DNA of 64,000 nucleotides from Companilactobacillus baiquanensis (GTDB lineage: Bacteria > Bacillota > Bacilli > Lactobacillales > Lactobacillaceae), in assembly GCF_003946605.1 (NCBI RefSeq), contig NZ_RHOQ01000002.1, forward strand, positions 62,001 through 126,000. Reading direction: 5' to 3'. The notes beneath the pieces are model-generated. The model did not search any database and was not told where the DNA came from. It saw only the letters and a program-made list of their open reading frames with translations. Positions 25,878 to 34,158 of the stretch are shown piece after piece. The translations under genes were made by a program, and so were the position numbers. Within the stretch, counting starts at the first letter, position 1. Every line of letters begins with the position of its first letter.

Positions 25878-26603
25878 ATGAAACCGGAAGAATTTTATCA
25901 AGCATTGTCACAACGGGGTATTGAGTTAAGTAATAAACAAAAAGAACAATTTCAAATTTATTTTCATGAATTAGTGGAAACTAATAAAGTAATGAATTTA
26001 ACTTCTATTACTGAAGAGTCACAAGTATATTTGAAGCACTTTTATGATTCATTAGTTTTGGGATTCGTTGATGAAAAAATTTTAACTGAAGAATTATCAC
26101 TTTGTGATATTGGATCGGGTGCTGGTTTTCCATCAATTCCTTTAAAAATAGTTAATCCTAAATTGAAGATAACGATGATCGACTCTTTGAATAAAAGAAT
26201 CAAATTTTTGAATAACTTGGCTGATAAATTAGATTTAACAGGGATCAACTTAGTCCATGGACGAGCCGAAGAACTGGGTAAAAATAAACTTTATCGTGAA
26301 AAATATGACATTGTGACAGCTCGCGCTGTGGCAGCAATGAATGTTTTAACGGAGTTATGCTTGCCATTTACTAAAGTAGGCGGAAAGTTTATTGCTATGA
26401 AGTCTGAAAAAGCTCCAGAGGAATTAAGCGAAGCAACTTATGCGATTAGTATTTTAGGTGGTAAAGTAGGTGCTCAAAAGTCATTTGAATTACCTAATAA
26501 TGAGGGAATTAGAAACTTCATTTTTGTTGAAAAAACAAAAGCTACACCTAAAAAGTATCCTAGAAAACCTGGAACACCGGCTAGAAAACCACTCGTTGGA
26601 TAG
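25878..26603 (+). CDS. rsmG: 16S rRNA (guanine527-N7)-methyltransferase
   Basis: RsmG (GidB), 241 residues, methylates G527 of 16S rRNA with S-adenosylmethionine; its loss gives low-level streptomycin resistance (known). The SAM-binding motif DIGSGAGFPSIPLKI and the ARAVAAMNVL stretch identify it. RBS GGAGG precedes the ATG. As in many Firmicutes it heads the soj-spo0J block (41-base gap to soj). The C-terminal PRKPGTPARKPL tail is typical. Confidence 0.95.
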   Translation: MKPEEFYQALSQRGIELSNKQKEQFQIYFHELVETNKVMNLTSITEESQVYLKHFYDSLVLGFVDEKILTEELSLCDIGSGAGFPSIPLKIVNPKLKITMIDSLNKRIKFLNNLADKLDLTGINLVHGRAEELGKNKLYREKYDIVTARAVAAMNVLTELCLPFTKVGGKFIAMKSEKAPEELSEATYAISILGGKVGAQKSFELPNNEGIRNFIFVEKTKATPKKYPRKPGTPARKPLVG

Positions 26604-26643
26604 AAATCAAATAATTTTTTAAATTGAAGAATAGGGGAATAAA

Positions 26644-27420
26644 ATGGCACGAAAAATATCTGTCGCAAACCAAAAGGGTGGTGTAGGTAAAACAACAACT
26701 ACTATCAACCTTGGTGCATGTTTAGCTGACCTTGGTCAAAAAGTTTTAATTATTGATACTGATCCTCAAGGTAATGCCACTAGTGGTTTAGGAATAAAAA
26801 AAGCTCACGTTGAAAAAGATATTTATGATGTTTTAGTTAATGAATATCCATTAGCTAAAACAATTATTCATTCAAAACATCCAAATCTAGACATTGTTCC
26901 AGCCACAATTCAGCTTGCTGGTGCTGAAATGGAACTTACAACAATGATGGCTCGTGAAACTAGATTAAGATCTGGAATTGAAGAAGTTGATGATCAATAC
27001 GATATTATTTTGATTGATTGTCCACCTTCATTAGGACAGCTTTCAACCAATGCCTTTACTGCAAGTGATTCAATCATTATTCCAGTTCAAAGCGAATATT
27101 ATGCATTGGAAGGTTTAAGCCAATTATTGAACACGATCCGTCTTGTTCAAAAGCATTTTAATAATAACCTAGCAATTGAAGGTGTTTTATTAACAATGCT
27201 AGATGCTAGAACTAATCTTGGCGCTCAAGTAGTTGGAGAAGTTAAGTCTTACTTTGGTGATCGAGTTTATAAAGCAATTGTGCCTAGAAATACCAGACTG
27301 GCAGAAGCACCTAGTTATGGTTTGCCAATAGTTGATTTTGATGATAAATCACGTGGAGCAGAAGCCTATCGTGAACTAGCTAAGGAGGTGTTAAAACGTA
27401 ATGGTATCAAGCAAAAATAA
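26644..27420 (+). CDS. soj: Chromosome partitioning ATPase ParA/Soj
   Basis: Soj, 258 residues, is the dynamic ATPase of the ParABS segregation system, and also influences DnaA at the origin. It carries the deviant Walker A KGGVGKTTT near the N-terminus, IIDTDPQGN and the Walker B-like ILIDCPPS. It overlaps spo0J by 20 bases. The location near rsmG is typical of the replication origin side of Firmicutes chromosomes, although dnaA is not in view. Confidence 0.96.
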   Translation: MARKISVANQKGGVGKTTTTINLGACLADLGQKVLIIDTDPQGNATSGLGIKKAHVEKDIYDVLVNEYPLAKTIIHSKHPNLDIVPATIQLAGAEMELTTMMARETRLRSGIEEVDDQYDIILIDCPPSLGQLSTNAFTASDSIIIPVQSEYYALEGLSQLLNTIRLVQKHFNNNLAIEGVLLTMLDARTNLGAQVVGEVKSYFGDRVYKAIVPRNTRLAEAPSYGLPIVDFDDKSRGAEAYRELAKEVLKRNGIKQK

Positions 27421-28273
27421 AAAAGGTCTTGGTAAAGGAATCGATGCGATTTTTTCTGAATTTGAAGCAATTGATGAAAATAGTGAGACAGTTGTTGATC
27501 TTTCACTCGAAGATATTCGTCCGAATCCCTATCAGCCTAGAAAAACCTTTGACGAACATGCTTTAAATGAATTAGCTAGATCCATCGAACAAAATGGTGT
27601 TTTTCAACCTATTATCGTTCGTGAAAGTGTTAATGGGTTTGAAATTATTGCTGGTGAACGCCGCTTTAGAGCAAGTAAGATTGCTAAACAAACAACGATA
27701 CCAGCAATCATTCGTCCATTAAGTGAATCAGGAATGATGGAGATCGCAGTTTTAGAAAACCTCCAAAGAGAAGATCTAACACCGCTAGAAGAAGCCGATG
27801 CCTATCAAACCTTGATTTCTAAACTGAATTTAACACAAGAACAAGTATCACAACGTCTAGGAAAAAGTCGTCCTTATATCGCTAATTATTTGAGATTACT
27901 CAATTTGCCGCCAGCTACTAAAAAATTGGTTCAAAATGGTGATCTATCCATGGGCCAAGCTAGAACTTTGTTAAGCCTAAAAGATAAGGACCAGATCGAT
28001 CAATTAGCTAAAAAGGCCGTCAGTGAAGATCTAACCGTTCGTCAGTTAGAGCAATTAGCGACAGAAACTAAACATGACAGTAGAAAAAAGAAGAAGATCG
28101 CCCCAGTTAAATCTCCTTACATTAAAGCTACTGAAGAAAAATTGGTCGAAAAGTTTGATACTCAAGTGGCAGTGAAAGAAAGCCGCAAAGGTAGTGGTAA
28201 ACTAGAGATTGATTTTTCTAATACTAAAGATTTAAATAGAATTTTAGACTTATTAGGAATTAAATTGGACTAG
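27401..28273 (+). CDS. spo0J: Chromosome partitioning protein ParB/Spo0J
   Basis: ParB, 290 residues, is a CTPase clamp that loads at parS. The N-terminal CTP-binding domain contains NPYQPRKTFD and AGERRFRAS, the central HTH spans about residues 130-200 (RLGKSRPYIANYLRLL), and a short C-terminal dimerisation domain ends the protein. The start GTG/ATG region overlaps soj and follows AAGGAGG. No consensus parS was found in the gene by eye. Confidence 0.96.
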   Translation: MVSSKNKKGLGKGIDAIFSEFEAIDENSETVVDLSLEDIRPNPYQPRKTFDEHALNELARSIEQNGVFQPIIVRESVNGFEIIAGERRFRASKIAKQTTIPAIIRPLSESGMMEIAVLENLQREDLTPLEEADAYQTLISKLNLTQEQVSQRLGKSRPYIANYLRLLNLPPATKKLVQNGDLSMGQARTLLSLKDKDQIDQLAKKAVSEDLTVRQLEQLATETKHDSRKKKKIAPVKSPYIKATEEKLVEKFDTQVAVKESRKGSGKLEIDFSNTKDLNRILDLLGIKLD

Positions 28274-28283
28274 AGGAGACAAC

Positions 28284-28547
28284 ATGTATAATTTAGGAGA
28301 CGTTATAACGATGAAAAAACCTCACGCTTGTGGGGAAAATCGTTGGGAAGTCATTCGTATGGGCGCAGATATAAAGGTGAAATGTCTCGGTTGTGGACAT
28401 ATTGTAATGATTCCGCGCGGTGAATTTAAGACTAAATTTAAAAAAGTTTTAACTAACGCAGACCAAGTGGATCCTTCAAAAGAACAATTTTATTTAAAGC
28501 AAACACAAATTGCACGACCAAATATCAATAGAAATGAGGAAATTTAA
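28284..28547 (+). CDS. DUF951 small zinc-finger-like protein
   Basis: This 87-residue DUF951 protein has the family core MYNLGDVITMKKPHACG and a CLGCGH motif, giving three Cys and two His that could hold a metal. It sits between spo0J and ychF with a 10-base and 2-base gap, an order conserved in Bacilli. Function is not established; nucleic acid binding is often suggested from its charge and fold. Confidence 0.85.
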   Translation: MYNLGDVITMKKPHACGENRWEVIRMGADIKVKCLGCGHIVMIPRGEFKTKFKKVLTNADQVDPSKEQFYLKQTQIARPNINRNEEI

Positions 28548-28549
28548 CA

Positions 28550-29650
28550 ATGGCTCTTACTGCCGGAATCGTCGGTTTACCAAATGTCGGAAAGTCGACA
28601 CTATTTAATGCCATCACAAAAGCTGGTGCGGAGATGGCAAATTATCCATTTGCTACTATCGATCCTAACGTGGGGATGGTGGAAGTACCTGACAAACGTT
28701 TATCAAGAATTGATGAGTTGATCCCTGCTAAAAAGATCATTCATACAACTTTTGAATTTACAGATATTGCCGGAATCGTTAAAGGTGCTAGTAAAGGTGA
28801 AGGACTTGGTAATAAGTTCTTGGAAAATATTCGCCAAGTGGACGCCATCGTTCACGTTGTACGTGCCTTTGATGACGACAATATTACAAGTGTTACTGGT
28901 AAAGTCGATCCATTAGAAGATATTGAAACTATTAATATGGAATTAAGTATTGCAGACTTGGATAGTGTTAATAAACGCTATACAAAAGTTGAAAAACAAG
29001 CTAGAAGTAAAGATAAAGAAGCTATTGCTGAATTTGAAGTTTTGAAAAAGATCAAACCAGTCCTTGAAGAAGGCGGTTCAGTTCGTGAGATCGAATTTAA
29101 CGAAGAAGAACAAAAAATCGTTAAAGGACTATTCTTGTTAACTTCAAAACCAGTTTTATATGTTGCTAATATTGCTGAAGATGATATGTCTGATCCAGAA
29201 GCTTCTAAATACTTCAAAGTTGTTGAGGATTTTGCTAAGAAAGAACATGCTGAAGTTATCGGTGTTTCTGCCAAAACAGAAGAAGAAATCGCTGAACTTG
29301 ACGATGATGACAGAAGAGATTTTCTAGAAGCAGAAGGTGTTAGTGAATCTGGTCTTGATAAGTTGATCAAAGCTAGCTATAAATTACTAGGATTAAGAAC
29401 TTTCTTTACTGCAGGTGGTAAAGAAACACGTGCCTGGACTTTCCATAAAGATATGAAAGCACCGCAAGTTGCTGGTATTATTCACTCTGACTTTGAACGT
29501 GGATTTATTCGAGCAGAAGTAATGTCCTTTAAAGATCTCGATGAATGCGGCAGTAGCGCTGCTGTTAAAGAAGCAGGTAAGTTGAGACTTGAAGGTAAAG
29601 ATTATGAAGTACAAGATGGGGATATTATTGAATTCCGCTTTAATGTCTAG
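28550..29650 (+). CDS. ychF: Ribosome-binding ATPase/GTPase YchF
   Basis: YchF, 366 residues, is an Obg-family P-loop protein that prefers ATP and binds ribosomes. It shows G1 GLPNVGKST, the switch region [16 protein letters not shown], a coiled-coil insert in the middle and a C-terminal TGS domain ending [13 protein letters not shown]. Starts two bases after DUF951. Conserved neighbour order supports the call. Confidence 0.95.
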   Translation: MALTAGIVGLPNVGKSTLFNAITKAGAEMANYPFATIDPNVGMVEVPDKRLSRIDELIPAKKIIHTTFEFTDIAGIVKGASKGEGLGNKFLENIRQVDAIVHVVRAFDDDNITSVTGKVDPLEDIETINMELSIADLDSVNKRYTKVEKQARSKDKEAIAEFEVLKKIKPVLEEGGSVREIEFNEEEQKIVKGLFLLTSKPVLYVANIAEDDMSDPEASKYFKVVEDFAKKEHAEVIGVSAKTEEEIAELDDDDRRDFLEAEGVSESGLDKLIKASYKLLGLRTFFTAGGKETRAWTFHKDMKAPQVAGIIHSDFERGFIRAEVMSFKDLDECGSSAAVKEAGKLRLEGKDYEVQDGDIIEFRFNV

Positions 29651-29665
29651 CCAGGGGGAGAATTA

Positions 29666-30409
29666 ATGTCAGACGATATAAGAGAAAAGAACCAAAAAGC
29701 AGCTGTTAAGCAAAAAAGTAAAGTTGCGAAACAAGAAAAACAGGAATTGACTAGAGAAAAAATTCAAAGTGCTAATGTTGATGATTTACGTAAGCAATTA
29801 TCAAATAAAAATGAGGAATATGTTTTCAAGTTGAATAAGAGATTGATTCAAGACGGCTTTACTGAAGATGAAGCCAAAGAGTCAGTCGATAATTTGATCA
29901 AAGAAATCATTGAAAATCAAATTAAGGGTATTCCAGCAAATCAATTATATGGGCCAGTTACTAAAAAATCTGGCGATATTGCTCATCCAGTTAAGCCCAA
30001 AAAGAAAACACCATTTTGGGCTTTAGGAATTGATACTTCATTATTATTCCTAACAATGTTTGGATTACTTTATGGTGTCGTGGCACTAACTAATAAAAAA
30101 CAACCTACTAATCAGACAGGATTTTTGACACTTTTAATTTTGTCATTCCTTTGGGGTTACTTATTAACATGGTTCAATATACAAATGAGAAAACCAAAGA
30201 ACGAAAGACCAGGCTGGTTAGTAACGATCGGTTATTTAGTAGCTGGTTTGGCAATGATGATGGTCTTCTTAGGCTTGGCCCAAGCAATTCCAACATCTAT
30301 TAATCCTTCACTAAGTGGAATTGGTTACTTAATAGTTGCAGCAGTTGCCTTTGGAGCAAGATTCCTATACCGTAGATTTATGGATATTCATGAAAGAAGC
30401 TTCTTCTAA
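29666..30409 (+). CDS. DUF1129 membrane protein
   Basis: The 247-residue protein has a charged coiled-coil-like N-terminus (about 1-110, Lys/Glu rich) and four to five membrane helices in the second half, matching DUF1129 proteins that follow ychF in lactobacilli. The RBS GGGGG lies 8 bases before the ATG. Function is unknown. It probably ends the rsmG-soj-spo0J-ychF transcript; no strong terminator is seen before 30450. Confidence 0.8.
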   Translation: MSDDIREKNQKAAVKQKSKVAKQEKQELTREKIQSANVDDLRKQLSNKNEEYVFKLNKRLIQDGFTEDEAKESVDNLIKEIIENQIKGIPANQLYGPVTKKSGDIAHPVKPKKKTPFWALGIDTSLLFLTMFGLLYGVVALTNKKQPTNQTGFLTLLILSFLWGYLLTWFNIQMRKPKNERPGWLVTIGYLVAGLAMMMVFLGLAQAIPTSINPSLSGIGYLIVAAVAFGARFLYRRFMDIHERSFF

Positions 30410-30449
30410 ATCAGCACTTTATTTTAGTATTTTTAATGATTTGTGTTAC

Positions 30450-30600
30450 TATAATCTCGATTGGACATATGAATTACTGAAAGAACAGGCGTCAACGCTG
30501 ACTAGCAAGATAGTTAACGCCAACTGGTATGGACAATCACATACTGCTACCTATTTTCTTTCTCTTTAACTCATATTAAGGTCTTTAAAAGACGTAATAT
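30450..30600 (+). promoter_or_regulatory. Promoter and structured leader of a small ORF
   Basis: A TATAAT box (30450-30455) is followed by two hairpins: GGCGTCAAC (30489-30497) pairing GTTAACGCC (30514-30522), and ATATTA-AG-GTCTT (30573-30585) pairing AAGAC-G-TAATAT (30589-30600). The second lies just before the GGAGG of the 41-residue ORF. The -35 box is weak. Confidence 0.45.
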
Positions 30601-30616
30601 ATGGAGGTTTTAGATT

Positions 30617-30742
30617 ATGAAAAAGTTAGATAAAGCTGAAAAAAAGAGATTAAGTAAGTTGGCTGCATCAAAGGTCAATAGTAAGGGCGCTGACATTAAG
30701 AAGTCATCATTCAAGGAATGGATGTCAGAAGCTGAACATTAG
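30617..30742 (+). CDS. Small basic protein, 41 residues
   Basis: The frame encodes 41 residues, MKKLDKAEKKRLSKLAAS at the start and WMSEAEH at the end, rich in Lys and lacking a membrane segment. An ATGGAGG site lies at good distance before the ATG, and a strong terminator follows 5 bases after the stop, so a real short gene is likely. The charge pattern suggests an amphipathic helix. No family is recognised. The long structured leader hints at post-transcriptional control. Confidence 0.6.
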   Translation: MKKLDKAEKKRLSKLAASKVNSKGADIKKSSFKEWMSEAEH

Positions 30743-30747
30743 AATAT

Positions 30748-30786
30748 AAAAAGCCTCAATCAGTGTGAGTTCACTGGTTGAGGCTT
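30748..30786. terminator. Bidirectional terminator
   Basis: AAAGCCTCAATCAGTG pairs CACTGGTTGAGGCTTT (one G-T), flanked by A- and T-runs, between the small ORF (+) and the 65-residue membrane protein (-). Confidence 0.88.
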
Positions 30787-30795
30787 TATTTTTTT

Positions 30796-30993
30796 CTATT
30801 TTACCCTGAAAAACTGAATAACACTGTATAGCGCAAAGCCACCACAGAATATTTTCAGCATCTCCGAGATAAAAACAAATCTATTACTAGTTAACCCAGG
30901 GTTATTTTTTATTTCCCATTGGACTAATGCTAGAATTGCTAACGAGAAGATAAAGATAAGGATAAAACGGATTCTTTTTTTTAGATAATTCAT
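30796..30993 (-). CDS. Small two-helix membrane protein
   Basis: This 65-residue product has two hydrophobic segments (about 9-25 and 42-60) separated by a polar loop, with a basic N-terminus (MNYLKKRIR). I do not recognise the family. Its ATG lies about 90 bases from the divergent response-regulator gene, and a hairpin terminator lies directly downstream. The RBS is weak (AGGAAT), so the call is tentative but the strand context and terminator favour a gene. Confidence 0.5.
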   Translation of the reverse strand: MNYLKKRIRFILIFIFSLAILALVQWEIKNNPGLTSNRFVFISEMLKIFCGGFALYSVIQFFRVK

Positions 30994-31016
30994 TTAGTAT
31001 TCCTTTGTTTTTCTAA

Positions 31017-31048
31017 GTTAGTAATACACTAACATAATATTGTATAAT
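31017..31048 (+). promoter_or_regulatory. Response-regulator promoter with inverted repeat
   Basis: An extended -10 TGTATAAT (31041-31048) has a poor -35, and the inverted repeat GTTAGT-AATAC-ACTAAC (31017-31033) covers the -35 region. A weak -35 with an operator is typical of activator-dependent or autoregulated promoters. Confidence 0.5.
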
Positions 31049-31085
31049 AATACTATATTGTAAATTTCACTGTGAGGTTTGTCTT

Positions 31086-31772
31086 ATGAAAATTTTGGTC
31101 GTTGATGATGATAAAGAAATTGTAGAGCTGCTAAGTATCTACATTAAAAATGAGGGTTATGAACCCGTTACGGCCTATTCTGGACAAGAGGCTTTAGACG
31201 CATTAAGGGATCATAGTGATATTGCATTGATGATCTTGGATATTATGATGCCAGGACTTGATGGGATCGAAGTAGTTAAAAGAGTTCGTAAGGATTCGCA
31301 AATTCCAATTATTATTGTTTCCGCTAAGACAACTGATATGGATAAGATCCAAGGTCTGATCACTGGTGCTGATGATTATGTTACTAAACCATTTAATCCA
31401 TTGGAAATCATGGCTAGGATCAGATCACTTCTGCGTCGCAGCCAGCAATTATCAGCTAAAAATGTGCCTGATAAATTGGAAATAGGTCCGATCACTATCT
31501 ATAAAGATTCCCACGAAGTTGTAACATCATCTGGTAGTAAAGTACAATTAACTGCACTTGAATTTGGAGTTTTGTATTTATTAGCCAGCCATCCTAATAA
31601 GGTGTTTTCAGCAAATGAAATTTTTGAACGAGTTTGGAAACAAGAAAGTGTAGTCTCTGCCAAAACAGTTATGGTTCACGTTAGTCATTTACGTGACAAA
31701 TTAGAAGAAGCCACTGATGGAGAAAAAGTTATCGAAACCGTTTGGGGTGTTGGTTACAAAGTGGAGGTTTAG
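31086..31772 (+). CDS. OmpR-family response regulator (VanR/DltR-like)
   Basis: The 228-residue protein has a receiver domain (1-120) with acidic pocket DDD at 7-9, phospho-acceptor Asp52 in LDIMMPG and Lys in TKPFNP, and an OmpR winged helix (about 130-225; TALEFGVLYLLASHPN, GVGYKVEV). Four bases separate it from the kinase gene. The operon continues into a D,D-carboxypeptidase, MurE and a racemase, so its signal and targets probably concern cell-wall synthesis. Confidence 0.92.
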   Translation: MKILVVDDDKEIVELLSIYIKNEGYEPVTAYSGQEALDALRDHSDIALMILDIMMPGLDGIEVVKRVRKDSQIPIIIVSAKTTDMDKIQGLITGADDYVTKPFNPLEIMARIRSLLRRSQQLSAKNVPDKLEIGPITIYKDSHEVVTSSGSKVQLTALEFGVLYLLASHPNKVFSANEIFERVWKQESVVSAKTVMVHVSHLRDKLEEATDGEKVIETVWGVGYKVEV

Positions 31773-31775
31773 TTC

Positions 31776-32903
31776 TTGGATAAGAAAATTAAGTTGAACG
31801 GTAAAGAAAAAGGTGTCCTCCTAACAGAAGGAATAGGCACCTTTCTTTTATTTCAAATAGTAAATTCAATTTTGATCGTTATATCAGAACTCTTTTTTAG
31901 TCATCAGAAGTTTAGTGGCCTAAGCTCAATTATGGCAGCTTTAAAAACTGATTTGATACATTCAAATTGGAGTATATGGTTCTTTTTGGCAATCGTTATT
32001 ATTATCGAATTAGCCGTTTCAATAAATGTAGCGGTGAAAACTTATCAACAATACGAGGTACGTAAGGTTGAAAGACAATTAGAAGTAATTGCGGCTGGTA
32101 AATTAGATCAAAAAATTGATTTAGAAGTAAATAAGAAACTGCAAGGGATCGTTAATAGTATAAATCTATTAATATCCAATACTAATGAACACATTGAAGA
32201 ACAAAAACGTTCAGAAAAAAGTAAAGATGAATTAATTACTAATGTGAGCCACGATATAAGAACACCATTAACGTCTATTATTGGTTATTTAGGGTTGATC
32301 GAGAGTCAAAATTACCAAGATCTTGATCAGATTTTAAAATACACTCACGTTGCTTATAAAAAATCTCTAGAAATGCAAAACTTGGTAAATTCACTATTTG
32401 AATATGCTAATGTCCAGCATGCCACGAGTAAATTGAATCTAACGCATTTTGATATGGTGCAAATGTTGGAACAGCTATCAGCCGATTTTGAACTGGAAGC
32501 AAAAAAACGTGACATTAAAATTAATGTTGAATCTGATCCTAAGACAATTATGATGAATGGTGATACCGAAAAATTAGGCAGAACATTCAATAATTTAATC
32601 ACCAACGCATTTAAATATGGAGCTGGGGCTACAGATCTATATTTAAAGGCGAAAGAAAAAAATAATGAAGTCGTTGTAACGATAGCCAATAACGGTCGTT
32701 CCATTCCTAAAGAATCACTGCCAAATTTGTTTGATCGTTTCTATCGAGTTGAAGATTCACGTTCTAAGAAAACTGGCGGAACAGGTTTAGGATTAGCAAT
32801 TGCTAAAAGTATGATCGAAATGCATGGTGGCACTATAACTGCAACCTCAAATGAGAAATTGACCTCATTTACGATTCGTTTTCCAATGATTAGCGAGGAA
32901 TAA
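31776..32903 (+). CDS. Sensor histidine kinase (VanS-like)
   Basis: The 375-residue kinase starts at a TTG preceded by GGAGG inside the end of the regulator gene. It has two membrane helices (about 15-40 and 65-85) around a short external loop, a HAMP-like region, the H-box NVSHDIRTPLTS, N-box LITNAFKYG, G1 and G2 GTGLGLAI. The small sensor loop suggests intramembrane or lipid II-type sensing rather than a soluble ligand (inference). Two bases separate it from dacA. Confidence 0.92.
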   Translation: MDKKIKLNGKEKGVLLTEGIGTFLLFQIVNSILIVISELFFSHQKFSGLSSIMAALKTDLIHSNWSIWFFLAIVIIIELAVSINVAVKTYQQYEVRKVERQLEVIAAGKLDQKIDLEVNKKLQGIVNSINLLISNTNEHIEEQKRSEKSKDELITNVSHDIRTPLTSIIGYLGLIESQNYQDLDQILKYTHVAYKKSLEMQNLVNSLFEYANVQHATSKLNLTHFDMVQMLEQLSADFELEAKKRDIKINVESDPKTIMMNGDTEKLGRTFNNLITNAFKYGAGATDLYLKAKEKNNEVVVTIANNGRSIPKESLPNLFDRFYRVEDSRSKKTGGTGLGLAIAKSMIEMHGGTITATSNEKLTSFTIRFPMISEE

Positions 32904-32905
32904 GT

Positions 32906-34138
32906 ATGAACAAATTTTTAAAAAAGTTTTTAATTGTCTTATCAGTTTTGATCGTTACACTACCCGTACTTAATTTAAAAAATGTTAAAGCTGCTACTGA
33001 ACCTGATGTTAATGCTAGTGCCGCTATGGCGTTTGATGTTAACACCGGCCAAATAATTTATTCAAAAGACCCTGAAAAGAAGGTGGCAATTGGTTCGATC
33101 ACCAAAATTATTACTCTTTATCTAGTTACAAAGGCTATTAAAGAAGGTAAATTGAGTGAGTCTGATCAATTAACTCCAACTGTTGAACAGTCAGAAATGA
33201 CCCAGAGTGATGAATTGACGAATGTGCGATTAGATGTTGATAAAGCCTATACAGTTAAAGACCTTTATAACGCAGCTTGGATCGTTTCGTCTAACTCTGC
33301 TGCAATGATGTTGGCACAAAAAATCTCTGGAGATCAAGCTAGTTTTGTTAAATTAATGCGCAAGACTTTAAAAGAATGGGGCATTAAAGATGCTGAGATC
33401 AACAATGCATCTGGGCTAAACAATAGTGATCTTAAAAAGGGAATGTATCTTGGTAAAAGTGATGCTGAAAATAAGTTGTCAGTAAATGATATTGCAATTA
33501 TTGTTAAGCACGTTTTAAATAAGTATCCTGAAATTTTGAAAACAACTTCCAAGCAAAATTTCCTTTTCCCTGAAGGTAGTGAGACTAAGACATATACTTC
33601 TCTTAATCTATTGTTAAATGGTAATCGAGATTATCAAGAAGGCTATGAGTTCGATGGTTTGAAAACCGGTACGACTGATCAAGCTGGAGACTCTTTTGTT
33701 GGAACCCTACCAATGGGGGATAGTCGGATCGTAACGATCGTTATGGATGCCGGTGGAGATGATGATGATCAGGATAAGCGCTTTAGAGCCACACAAAATT
33801 TGGCAAAATATGTTAAAGATAATTTTACTAACAAAAAGATCTTGTCTAAAAATCAAGAAATTACAATCGCTCATAATAAAAAGAAATATAAAAATGAAAA
33901 CGATGTATATATGTGGCTCCCAAAAGATTTCAATGAGAATTCGTTAAGCTATAATGTATCTAAGACCGATTTAGGATTTAAGACAAAAGTAAATAATAAG
34001 ACGTATAAATTAATTGCAACTAATACTCCAAGTGGTTATTTACCTTATCCTAAAGAAGAAGTTGTTATTAAAAAAATCAAAAAAGTTCAGAAGTCCTTAT
34101 GGCACCAAATCACTGAATTTTTTGAGAATCTATTTTAG
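32906..34138 (+). CDS. dacA: D-alanyl-D-alanine carboxypeptidase (PBP5/DacA type)
   Basis: DacA removes the terminal D-Ala of muropeptide stems outside the membrane. The 410-residue protein has a signal peptide (about 1-29, cleavage near VKAAT), the three penicillin-binding motifs S64-I-T-K, S128-S-N and K253-T-G, and a C-terminal basic amphipathic stretch (about 385-410) for membrane attachment. Co-transcription with the two-component system and murE links its level to wall stress. Confidence 0.93.
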   Translation: MNKFLKKFLIVLSVLIVTLPVLNLKNVKAATEPDVNASAAMAFDVNTGQIIYSKDPEKKVAIGSITKIITLYLVTKAIKEGKLSESDQLTPTVEQSEMTQSDELTNVRLDVDKAYTVKDLYNAAWIVSSNSAAMMLAQKISGDQASFVKLMRKTLKEWGIKDAEINNASGLNNSDLKKGMYLGKSDAENKLSVNDIAIIVKHVLNKYPEILKTTSKQNFLFPEGSETKTYTSLNLLLNGNRDYQEGYEFDGLKTGTTDQAGDSFVGTLPMGDSRIVTIVMDAGGDDDDQDKRFRATQNLAKYVKDNFTNKKILSKNQEITIAHNKKKYKNENDVYMWLPKDFNENSLSYNVSKTDLGFKTKVNNKTYKLIATNTPSGYLPYPKEEVVIKKIKKVQKSLWHQITEFFENLF

Positions 34139-34158
34139 AGGCAGGTTGAAATAGTAAG

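Noticed and set aside
26644..28273. Consensus parS inside soj-spo0J
   Set aside because: No TGTTTCACGTGAAACA-like sequence was found by eye in the two genes; only the everted pair at 25845 was seen.
30336..30569. 77-residue ORF overlapping the end of DUF1129
   Set aside because: It has no RBS, overlaps a membrane protein gene in another frame, and the region reads as a promoter and hairpin leader.
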